DNA of 64,000 nt from Halovenus salina. GTDB lineage: Archaea; Halobacteriota; Halobacteria; Halobacteriales; Haloarculaceae. The stretch spans positions 1,612,001-1,676,000 of the forward strand of contig NZ_CP112972.1 of the NCBI RefSeq assembly GCF_026410925.1, written 5' to 3'. Under the pieces are notes generated by a model that worked only from the letters and a program-made list of their open reading frames with translations, was not told the DNA's origin and made no database searches. The translations under genes and the position numbers were made by a program. Shown piece by piece: positions 56,808 to 64,000 of this stretch. Numbering within the stretch: position 1 is the stretch's first letter; each line of letters begins with the position of its first letter.

Positions 56808-58244
56808 CTACGACGCTGCGTCGAGCGACGGAATCGAAAGCACAACGCGTGTCCCAGAGCCTGTTCGCTCAAAATCGACATCCCCACGGACTGCATCGGT
56901 CGCCCAGTAGATGAGCCAGAGTCCGATGCCGCTGCCATGGGTGAGCGGAGTCTCCTCGCCTTCCCTCAGGGCGGCCAGTTCGGCCGATGGAATGCCTGGT
57001 CCAGAGTCCGTGACGGCGATTTCGACGTGGTCTCCGTTCTCGGAGTGGGCCTCGATGCGAGGGTCGCTGGTCGTGTGTTCGACGGCGTTTTCGAGTGCCT
57101 CCCGAAGTGCAATCTTGACCGCGCCTCGGTCGGTCAACACTGTCACTGGATCGGAGAAATCCGTCTGGATGTCGCTGAGACCGACCTCGGCGACCACTTC
57201 GTCGACGAGACCGCGAGCCGACACCTGTGTCGCCTGTGTGTTGTCGACGGCCGCAAGCTGGGCGGCAAGGCGTGCCTTCTCACCGAGGCCGGCCAGCTCG
57301 CGGGCAGTATGTTGAATCTGACGGGCCTTCTCCTCGTTTTCCCCGTCCAGGCTCTCGCCGAGGACACCTGCCAACCCGGTGATAACCGAGACCTCGTTCC
57401 GGAGGTTGTGTCGAAGCAGTCGGTTGAGCACCTGCGTCCGTTGCTCGCGGCGTCGTTGTTGGGAGACATCCCGGTAGATAGAGACCAGTGTCGGTCGCTC
57501 GGCCAGGGTCACGACCTGTGCGCTGACTTCGACAGGGAGGCGTGAGCCGTCAGCGCGGACGAGTTCGATATCGCTGCCGTCCTCAAAGGTGGCAACAGAA
57601 ACGGGCGAGTCGCGGGCCTGTGCCACGGATTCCGCGTACAGGCTGTCGTACCGCTGGTCAGAGGGATGTAGCTCCATCTGGTGAGTGCCGATAATTTCGC
57701 TTCGCGGCCGCTCAACAAGTGATTCGGTAGCAGTGTTCGTTTCGAGAACGCGGCCAGTGTCAGCGTCAGCGATGACGATGGGATTGGGTGCTGTCTCGAT
57801 GAGCGTCTGGTAGCCTTCGATAGACAGTTCCAGGCCGAGTTGTGCGAACAGGTCGAAGTCACTTCCCTGGACGGCCGAGCGGACGATTTCACCGTCTTCG
57901 ATTACGAACCGTCCCCAGAGTTTGTAGGTGATTTCGTTGCCCGAGGGCGGAACACCCCGGTATTCCCCGAGGTGTGTTCCGCGCCAGGTCTGAATCGAGA
58001 TGACGGTGTTGCCCTCTGCGTACAGCGACTGTGAGACGATACTCGTGTCCGGAAAGGCAGTGAGTATTTCGTCGATGACATCGGTCAGCCCGTCTCGGCC
58101 GAGGCGCTCGATGTCGGATCGAGCGACATCGTATTTCGCGGTGAGTTCGTCGGCGGACAGTTCGTCGATAACGTCGAGATTTCCTGCTTCGATTTCGTCG
58201 AAATAGCGGCGAACGAGCGCCTTATTCTTCTCTGTGACAGTCAT
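56808..58244 (-). CDS. Histidine kinase with N-terminal SnoaL-like domain and PAS domain
   Basis: This 478-residue protein has an N-terminal SnoaL/ester cyclase-like alpha+beta cone domain (about 1-125, KALVRRYFDEIEAGNLDVID, a YGEV/GTHLGEYRGVPPSG segment, WGRFVIEDGEIV) that in other proteins binds small ligands. A PAS domain (about 145-265) follows, then the dimerisation H-box RLLRHNLRNE (phospho-His) and the ATPase core with ENAVEHT (N), DSGPGIPS (G1) and SGIGLWL (G2). No membrane segment exists. This suggests a cytoplasmic sensor for a small hydrophobic compound. No response regulator is near. Confidence 0.87.
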   Translation of the reverse strand: MTVTEKNKALVRRYFDEIEAGNLDVIDELSADELTAKYDVARSDIERLGRDGLTDVIDEILTAFPDTSIVSQSLYAEGNTVISIQTWRGTHLGEYRGVPPSGNEITYKLWGRFVIEDGEIVRSAVQGSDFDLFAQLGLELSIEGYQTLIETAPNPIVIADADTGRVLETNTATESLVERPRSEIIGTHQMELHPSDQRYDSLYAESVAQARDSPVSVATFEDGSDIELVRADGSRLPVEVSAQVVTLAERPTLVSIYRDVSQQRRREQRTQVLNRLLRHNLRNEVSVITGLAGVLGESLDGENEEKARQIQHTARELAGLGEKARLAAQLAAVDNTQATQVSARGLVDEVVAEVGLSDIQTDFSDPVTVLTDRGAVKIALREALENAVEHTTSDPRIEAHSENGDHVEIAVTDSGPGIPSAELAALREGEETPLTHGSGIGLWLIYWATDAVRGDVDFERTGSGTRVVLSIPSLDAAS

Positions 58245-58404
58245 TATCTTTGGGTCGAGCGTCGAGAATAAAGCTGTTGGCCCACCAACCAGTCATACTG
58301 ATTAGTCGGGTACTTTTCGGGCCTATTTCAGGGAATTACTCGTTTCACGGCCCGATATGGGCGGGAAATGAAACAGTGGCGGGAACGCCTCGCAATAATC
58401 ACTG

Positions 58405-59832
58405 TCAGTCGCTCGATTCAGCTTCAAGGCGTGGAATCTCGACGCGGAGGGACCGCGGCCCCGACGCGCTGTCCAGCGGGATGATGTCGCCGCCGACGCC
58501 GGTCACCGCGAGATAGGTCCGTGCGACATCGAGGTCGCTGCCGTGTCGCAGGTCGGTTTCGGTCCCGTTTCTGATGAGTTCGGCGTCGCCGCCCGCGAGC
58601 AACGCCGTTTCGCCGTGGATGTCGAGTTGCACGTACCTGTCGCGTATCTCGACAGCCAGGTCGATTGTCGGTGTCTCGATGTACTCCACGATGCGGGTGA
58701 GAAGCCGCGAGAGTGCATCGACTGCCTGTTTCGAGACGACTGCCTGCGCCTCGACCGTCGGTACCTCGACGGTCGCCTCCGAGACGGCAGCGTCGGTCTC
58801 GCGCAGATTCGCCAGCAGCGTCGAGAGGTCGGTTCGCGCCGAACCAGCGGCGCTACTGAGCGTTCGGGACTGGACCGCGTGGGTACTCAGGTCGGATAAC
58901 TCGGCGGTGGCCGCGAGGATTTTCTCGACTGCGTCTTCTCGGGCCGCGTTGTCGACCGACTCTCCGGACTGGAGCATCGAGGCGTATCCCTGGATGATCG
59001 TGAGTTTGTTGCGCAGATTGTGCCGCAGCAGACGGTGTAACACATCGAGTTGCTGGTTCCGTCGCTTTCGGTCCGTGATATCGATTGCAGACCCGATAGA
59101 GCCAGTAATCTCGCCGTCCTCGTACAGCGGCCGCGCGTAGAGTTCGACATCGAGACGCGAGCCATCTCTGGCCCGGTGGACTGCTTCGCAGCCACCAACT
59201 GTCCCGCCGTCTAACACGCGCTCGAACAGAGACTGAAATTGCTCGTCGTCGACGAACAGCGGGTACTGTGTGCCGACAATTTCCTCGGCACCGTAGCCGA
59301 AGGTCTCCTCTGCCGCCTGGTTCCACAGCTGGACGGTGCCCTCTGGGTCGAGAACAGCAACCGGGAACGGCGTCGCGTCCACCAGCGTGTTCAGCCGGGC
59401 AGTCGCCTCTTTGAGTTGATTCTCCCGATCGATACGGGTACTGATGTCCCGAAACACGCCCAGCACGAGGGTCCGGTTGTTCGCTTCGATACGCTGCGCG
59501 TTGATTTCGACCGGGACCCGCTTGCCATCCCACGTCTCGATGTACACTGGACTCCCGTCCTGGAGTCGCTCAACCTTGTCGCCGTTCAGCCCCCTGTGGA
59601 ACGCCTCCCTGTAGGCGTCGATGTTGTCTGTGGGGTGAAGTGTCCGTCTGTCTGCTCCGATGAGGTCGTCTGTCCGGCAGTCGAATAGCTCTGTTGCAGC
59701 GTCGTTGACCGCGACAATCTCGTTCGATCCGAATTCAGCGACGATAACCGCGTCGGGGATGCTCTCCATGATGGTCGTGACCGAAACCTCTGGCATCTCG
59801 GTGAGCGATGAGGGCTCGGTCGCTTCAGACAT
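58405..59832 (-). CDS. PAS-PAS histidine kinase-like protein with degenerate ATPase part
   Basis: This 475-residue protein has two PAS domains (about 15-135 and 140-260), an H-box RLLRHNLRNKL (about 268-278) and a helical pair. The C-terminal part (about 330-475) keeps the length of an ATPase domain but shows no recognisable N-box, D-x-G-x-G or G-x-G motif, and ends SASGPRSLRVEIPRLE. It may be a phosphorelay or a binding partner of other kinases rather than an active kinase. It is on the same strand as the kinase at 56808, with a 160-bp gap. Confidence 0.85.
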   Translation of the reverse strand: MSEATEPSSLTEMPEVSVTTIMESIPDAVIVAEFGSNEIVAVNDAATELFDCRTDDLIGADRRTLHPTDNIDAYREAFHRGLNGDKVERLQDGSPVYIETWDGKRVPVEINAQRIEANNRTLVLGVFRDISTRIDRENQLKEATARLNTLVDATPFPVAVLDPEGTVQLWNQAAEETFGYGAEEIVGTQYPLFVDDEQFQSLFERVLDGGTVGGCEAVHRARDGSRLDVELYARPLYEDGEITGSIGSAIDITDRKRRNQQLDVLHRLLRHNLRNKLTIIQGYASMLQSGESVDNAAREDAVEKILAATAELSDLSTHAVQSRTLSSAAGSARTDLSTLLANLRETDAAVSEATVEVPTVEAQAVVSKQAVDALSRLLTRIVEYIETPTIDLAVEIRDRYVQLDIHGETALLAGGDAELIRNGTETDLRHGSDLDVARTYLAVTGVGGDIIPLDSASGPRSLRVEIPRLEAESSD

Positions 59833-60003
59833 GATATCTAGAACGAAATAGAGGCTTACTTAGTATAATACCAAAGCCAACATTGTTAGGGTCACAGCTC
59901 GCCTGCGACACGAGACAGGATAGCCAACCAGAGTGATTTTCTCGACTGGCAGGCAGTCACCACGAAGGACAGGACTTAGTCAGCAGAGTCCTGAGACCGG
60001 AGT

Positions 60004-61143
60004 ATGGAGACGACAGAAGGATTCGCCGGACTTCGCTGTCTGTCCTGTGAGACGACGACCGACGCGAGTGCCGAGCGCTGTCCAGACTGTGACGGGCTCC
60101 TCGACCCAGTCTATGACGAGGCGACGCTCGAACGCGCACACGAGAGAGTTCACAACGGTGAGCGGGCAGCCGTTCTGCCTTTCGATGACCCCGTGACCAT
60201 CGGGGAGGGCGGTGTGACGCTGATTGAAAGCCCCGACCTGGCCACGGAGTTGGGCGTCGGCCGCGTGCTGGTCGCCGACGAAGGACACAACCCCACCGGC
60301 GCCCTGGTCGACCGCGAGATGGCCGTCGCGGTCACCGCCGCACACGAGGCCGGAGCCGAGACGGTCGCGCTGCCGACGACCGGCAACGGCGGACAGGCGG
60401 CCGCAGCCTACGCCGCCCGCGCGGGACTGGAGGCAGAGTGTTTCGTCCCCTCGCGGTCGGTGTTTGCGAACAAGGCGATGATAAACGTCCACGGCGGCGA
60501 AATGTCTGTCGTCGGCGGCCGTTACTCCGATGCCGCCGAGGTCTTCGAGGAAGCAAGCGCCGAGGAAGAGTGGCGCTCACTTGCCCCCTTTGGGACGCCG
60601 TACCGCCACGAGGGCGCGAAGACACTCGCCTACGACCTGCTCGCCGAACTCGACGACGCACCCGACGCGGTCGTCCACCCGACGAGCCACGGGACGGGGC
60701 TGTACGGACTCGCTAAGGGCTTTCGCGAGTTCACAGAGACGGACCATCTCGGGGACGTTCCCCGCCTCTATGCCGCCCAGCCTGAGGGCTGTGCCCCGCT
60801 GGTCGACGCCGGCGACGAGCCAACGTCGGTCGAGCATCCCGATACCATCTGTGGCGCACTGGAGGTGCCAGCGCCAGCCGGAGGGGCGCTCGCGCTTGAC
60901 GCACTTGCAGAGACAGACGGCACCGCAGTCGCGGCCGAAGACGACGACATACTGGAGGGCGCGGCCTCGCTCGCGGCCGCGGGTGTTCCGCTGAGTGCGA
61001 CCGGCGGTGCCGCGGCCGCCGGTGCCCGAAACCTTGCCGACGACGCCTTCGACACCGATGAGACGGTCGTGCTCGTCAACCCCGCGACGGCGAACCGCGA
61101 GGCCGACATTCTGCGGAGCCACCTGATGAAGCAAGGTATCTGA
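60004..61143 (+). CDS. Threonine-synthase-like protein without the PLP lysine
   Basis: This 379-residue fold type II protein starts with a zinc-ribbon (CLSC and CPDC, about 12-29) and has DEGHNPTGALVDREMA (about 92-107), TTGNGGQAAAAYAARAG (about 115-131) and ATGGAAAAGAR near the end. These match threonine synthase-type enzymes. But at the residue where the family has Lys in GSFKDR, this protein has Val102 (GALVDR). The Schiff base with PLP cannot form there. It may be non-catalytic, may use a different lysine, or may bind PLP non-covalently. A GCS2-type gene follows 57 bp downstream. Confidence 0.78.
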   Translation: METTEGFAGLRCLSCETTTDASAERCPDCDGLLDPVYDEATLERAHERVHNGERAAVLPFDDPVTIGEGGVTLIESPDLATELGVGRVLVADEGHNPTGALVDREMAVAVTAAHEAGAETVALPTTGNGGQAAAAYAARAGLEAECFVPSRSVFANKAMINVHGGEMSVVGGRYSDAAEVFEEASAEEEWRSLAPFGTPYRHEGAKTLAYDLLAELDDAPDAVVHPTSHGTGLYGLAKGFREFTETDHLGDVPRLYAAQPEGCAPLVDAGDEPTSVEHPDTICGALEVPAPAGGALALDALAETDGTAVAAEDDDILEGAASLAAAGVPLSATGGAAAAGARNLADDAFDTDETVVLVNPATANREADILRSHLMKQGI

Positions 61144-61200
61144 GCGCACTTTAGTCAGTCCGCCGTCACATTGAAGAGGGGTGATACCGAGACACTCGTT

Positions 61201-62760
61201 ATGACCAGTCAAGCGTTCGTCTCGCAGGTCCAGGAGGTGTTATCGGTCGACCCGGAGGCGTTCTGTGAGCAAGTGCGTGCCGATGCCGAGGCGATTACCG
61301 AGGCAATCGAGGCGGGAGTGTTCGACAACCCACAGGCAATTATCGGACTGGAGTACGAGTTCTACGCAATTGCCAGCGGAACTGGGACAAACACCCCCGA
61401 AACATCTGAGGAGGCCGTAGGGTCTCTCCAGCGTGTTCCGCGCCAGTTGCTGGATTTCATCCGCTTTGAACAGGAGCTTGGTCTCCACAACGCCGAGCTG
61501 TCGACGAGTCCGTTGCCGCTGAACGCCGACGGGCTGCGCGCACAGGAGGCGACCGTTGCTGCACAGCTCCGGACCGCAAACGAATACATCCGCAGCGAGG
61601 GGCTGATGCTGGTCAGCGACGGCCTCTGGACAATTCCGTCCCAGGGCGAGACCACGAGAGGGTATCTTACCGATAGCACCACCGTCGACGGCGTCGAGGT
61701 TGCGGCGAACATGTCGGAAGAGCCGCGGTATCACGCGATGTCGAACGCCGGCGGTGACGTGACGCCGGCGATGGAACTCGACGCGCCACATGTCTCGCTG
61801 TCGGCACAGACGGTCGTCCCCGAGAGTCTCATCACGTCGACACAGCCACACTACCAGGTGCCCCGGGCGAAGAGCCTGCCCGAGCGGTTCCGGTACGCGC
61901 TCCGAATCGCCGGCCCGCTGCTCGCTCTCGGCGTCAACTCACCGCTGTTTCCGCCGGACCTGTACGACGACGCGCCGCCGTCGGAGATTCTCGCCGAGAC
62001 CCACATGGGAAACCGAATCGGTGTCTTCGAGTCGGTGTTGAACCCTCGGAACGGCCCCGACAAGGTGCGCTTCCCGCGAGATATCGGCTCCGTGGAGGAG
62101 GCCATCAACCGTATCGTCGAGGACGACCTGCTGGTCCCGATGCCGGTCGAGGACGGCGAGTACAGCGCGTTCCAGACGAAACACGGGACCTACTGGCGGT
62201 GGGTGCGGCCGGTGTTTGGGGGGAGTTCGGGATCACAGGCGAACGCCCGCATCGAGTTCCGTCCCATCGCCGCCCAGCCGACCGTCCGGGACACCATCGC
62301 CTTCCAAGCGGCCTTCGCCGGGTTGATGGAGGCATTGCCGGCCGCCGACCACCCGGTCGCCGAACTCGACTGGACGACCGCGCGGGACAACTTCTATCTC
62401 GCCGCCGACGACGGCCTCCAGGCCAGGCTGACCTGGATTACCGGCGACGGTGAGCGCACGACCGACACAGAAGCTATCTTCACCGACCTGTTCGAGCACG
62501 CCGCTGAAGGACTTCGGAGCTGTGGAATATCCGAGGAGGCTATCGGCCGGTACATCGGCCCACTCCGGCGGCGGGTCCGTCACGGCCTGACCCCGGCACG
62601 CTGGAAGATTCAGCAAGTCTGTCACGAACTCGACGACGGTGCCACATTCGAGGAGGCAATCATCGCGATGCAACGGCAGTACTTCAGGCGGCAGTCGGAG
62701 ACGCTGCTCGATAGTGACTTTGGCGCGTGGATCGAAACCTACAGCTACCGCGTCCAGTAG
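61201..62760 (+). CDS. GCS2-type glutamate-cysteine ligase
   Basis: This 519-residue protein belongs to the GCS2-like ATP-dependent ligases: IIGLEYEFYAI near the start, then LGLHNAELSTSPLPL, ETHMGNRIGVFESVLNPRNGPDKVRFP and a late ARIEFRPIAAQP. It should join glutamate to cysteine in the gamma-glutamylcysteine route, or a related carboxylate-amine. It is notably longer than the single-domain GshA described in Haloferax, so exact substrate use is uncertain. ATG at 61201 is used since the frame upstream (from 61171) adds unlike residues. It is in line with the preceding gene. Confidence 0.78.
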   Translation: MTSQAFVSQVQEVLSVDPEAFCEQVRADAEAITEAIEAGVFDNPQAIIGLEYEFYAIASGTGTNTPETSEEAVGSLQRVPRQLLDFIRFEQELGLHNAELSTSPLPLNADGLRAQEATVAAQLRTANEYIRSEGLMLVSDGLWTIPSQGETTRGYLTDSTTVDGVEVAANMSEEPRYHAMSNAGGDVTPAMELDAPHVSLSAQTVVPESLITSTQPHYQVPRAKSLPERFRYALRIAGPLLALGVNSPLFPPDLYDDAPPSEILAETHMGNRIGVFESVLNPRNGPDKVRFPRDIGSVEEAINRIVEDDLLVPMPVEDGEYSAFQTKHGTYWRWVRPVFGGSSGSQANARIEFRPIAAQPTVRDTIAFQAAFAGLMEALPAADHPVAELDWTTARDNFYLAADDGLQARLTWITGDGERTTDTEAIFTDLFEHAAEGLRSCGISEEAIGRYIGPLRRRVRHGLTPARWKIQQVCHELDDGATFEEAIIAMQRQYFRRQSETLLDSDFGAWIETYSYRVQ

Positions 62761-62853
62761 CACCGAGTGCGGCTTTGTGAGACATCTGGTAACAGATAAC
62801 GGGCACGTCGCTAAGTCAAAGCCTTTGTATCCACGCACTCACGAGTCGTCTGT

Positions 62854-64000
62854 ATGACGGAGCAGGTCGTCGTACTCGGGTCCGGGTACGCGGGCGCTGG
62901 CGCAGTACGGAGTCTCGAAGACGAACTTGACGGCGAGGCGGACATCCGCTGGATTTCGGATACGGAGTATCACCTCGTCTTGCACGAGTCACACCGCTGT
63001 ATCAGCGACCCCAACGTCGCAGACAAGATTACGATTCCAATCGAGGACATCAAGTCCCCACGCACAGAGTTTCGCCAGGGGACCGCCGAAGACATCGACG
63101 TCGAGGACCGAACAGTCCACCTCGAAGACGGGAGTGAACACGACTACGACTACCTCCTCGTCGCGGTCGGCTCCCAGACTGCTTTCTTCGGTATCGACGG
63201 CCTCGAAGAGTACGCACACACGCTCAAGGGTCTCGACGACGCGATGGCGATTCACGACGATATCAAAGAAGCCGCACGCGAGGCGACCCAGTCCGACCCC
63301 GCCCAGGTTGTCGTCGGCGGCGCAGGCCTCTCTGGCATCCAGACCGCCGGCGAAATCGCCGAGTACCGCGACGAGCACAACGCCCCAATCGACATCCACC
63401 TCGTCGAGGGGCTGGACGAAATCTTCCCCGGCAACGACGAGAGCATCCAGCAGGCACTCCGGTCCCGTCTGGAGGCCCGGGACGTGAACATCCTGACCGG
63501 CGACTTCATCAGTGAAGTCGACGAAGAGCGGGCCCACCTCGGCGAGGACGACGAACTCGAGCACGACGTGCTCATCTGGACCGGCGGTATCACCGGCCAG
63601 GACACCGTCGGCGATGTCGACGTCGAGAAAGACGACCGCAACCACCGTCTCAACACCGGCCAGACGTTCCAAACCTCGAACGAGCGCGTGTTCGCCCTCG
63701 GTGACTGTGCGCTCATCGAGCAGGGCGAGGACCCCGCGCCGCCGACCGCACAGGCCGCCTGGCAGGCCGCCGAAGTCGTCGGCGAGAACATCGCCCGCAC
63801 CATCCATAACCGCCCGCTCAAGGAGTGGACCTACGACGACAAGGGAACGGTCATCTCGGTGGGCGAGGCAGCCGTTGCCCACGACGTGTCGCTGTTTCCG
63901 TTCCTCGATACGTTCGGTGGGTTCCCGGCGAAGACGCTCAAGAAGGCAATCGCCGCCCGCTGGATTGCCTCGATTACGGGCGTCGGCACCGCGATGAAGG
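62854..64000 (+). CDS. NDH-2-type NAD(P)/FAD-dependent dehydrogenase (3' end beyond window)
   Basis: The frame is open from ATG at 62854 to the window edge, so about 382 residues are visible. FAD-binding GSGYAGAG (about 9-16), an NAD-binding GGAGLSGIQTAGE (about 150-162) and a late FALGDCA (about 281-287) match the two-dinucleotide-binding-domain flavoprotein family. It looks like type II NADH dehydrogenase or a sulfide:quinone-oxidoreductase relative. The C-terminal membrane-associating part is only partly visible (LKKAIAARWIA). No Cys pair typical of SQR is seen, so NDH-2 is the better call. Confidence 0.9.
   Translation, partial: MTEQVVVLGSGYAGAGAVRSLEDELDGEADIRWISDTEYHLVLHESHRCISDPNVADKITIPIEDIKSPRTEFRQGTAEDIDVEDRTVHLEDGSEHDYDYLLVAVGSQTAFFGIDGLEEYAHTLKGLDDAMAIHDDIKEAAREATQSDPAQVVVGGAGLSGIQTAGEIAEYRDEHNAPIDIHLVEGLDEIFPGNDESIQQALRSRLEARDVNILTGDFISEVDEERAHLGEDDELEHDVLIWTGGITGQDTVGDVDVEKDDRNHRLNTGQTFQTSNERVFALGDCALIEQGEDPAPPTAQAAWQAAEVVGENIARTIHNRPLKEWTYDDKGTVISVGEAAVAHDVSLFPFLDTFGGFPAKTLKKAIAARWIASITGVGTAMK

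Overview
The window looks like chromosomal DNA of a halophilic archaeon (class Halobacteria). The evidence is a GC-rich sequence with acidic predicted proteins, an archaeal rRNA operon in the order 16S, tRNA-Ala(TGC), 23S, 5S with bulge-helix-bulge processing stems, and archaeal marker genes (proteasome-activating nucleotidase, Mre11/Rad50, ABCE1, FAU-1, a HalX response regulator, MC1). I cannot fix the genus from the sequence alone.

Layout. Positions 1-1613 hold a minus-strand operon: a membrane protein, an XRE regulator and a Tat-exported beta-lactamase-like lipoprotein cut by the window edge. Two tandem palindromes sit upstream. EngB and an internally duplicated DUF2391 membrane protein follow. 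Positions 3701-9717 are the minus-strand rRNA operon, from its terminator to a leader with three ~162-bp tandem repeats carrying alternating promoter elements. Positions 10006-16760 hold MC1, an AbrB-like protein, PyrD, a HalX response regulator, PurK, SurE, a PAS histidine kinase and a DCC thiol oxidoreductase. ATP-dependent PEP carboxykinase follows, then a non-coding palindrome-flanked element (18471-18985) resembling a haloarchaeal PATE/IS200-IS605-derived MITE, then gamma-glutamyltransferase.

Positions 20707-37770 are mostly housekeeping: FAU-1 RNase, an EEP nuclease, a PHP protein, PAN, Mre11-Rad50, a 51-residue zinc-ribbon protein, an EMC6-like protein with ABCE1, a PIN-ATPase-KH protein and two paralogous small winged-helix proteins. 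A DsbB-like frame in this stretch has no normal start codon.

Positions 38205-48393 are a 2-hydroxyacid block: D-2-hydroxyacid dehydrogenase, lactate permease, LutC, a LutB-LutA fusion, a GlcD-GlcF-type FAD/Fe-S dehydrogenase and glycerate 2-kinase. The last four genes are joined by 4-nt stop/start overlaps. Together they suggest import and oxidation of lactate or glycolate, with a branch to 2-phosphoglycerate. The two large Fe-S proteins share a homologous C-terminal half.

Positions 48410-64000 hold PurA (with a perfect 16-bp palindrome near its predicted start of transcription), a methyltransferase, CutA, a type IV pilin-like protein, an AT-richer patch with a Tat lipoprotein, an MrfA/Hrq1-like helicase and two PAS histidine kinases of unusual build. 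They are followed by a threonine-synthase-like protein lacking the PLP lysine, a GCS2-type glutamate-cysteine ligase and a truncated NDH-2-type dehydrogenase. No CRISPR array, complete insertion sequence or defence island is visible. The best candidates for something new are the SnoaL-PAS-kinase fusion, the kinase without recognisable ATP-binding motifs, the PLP-lysine-less enzyme, the duplicated Fe-S module of the hydroxyacid operon, and the palindrome-controlled operon at the left edge.
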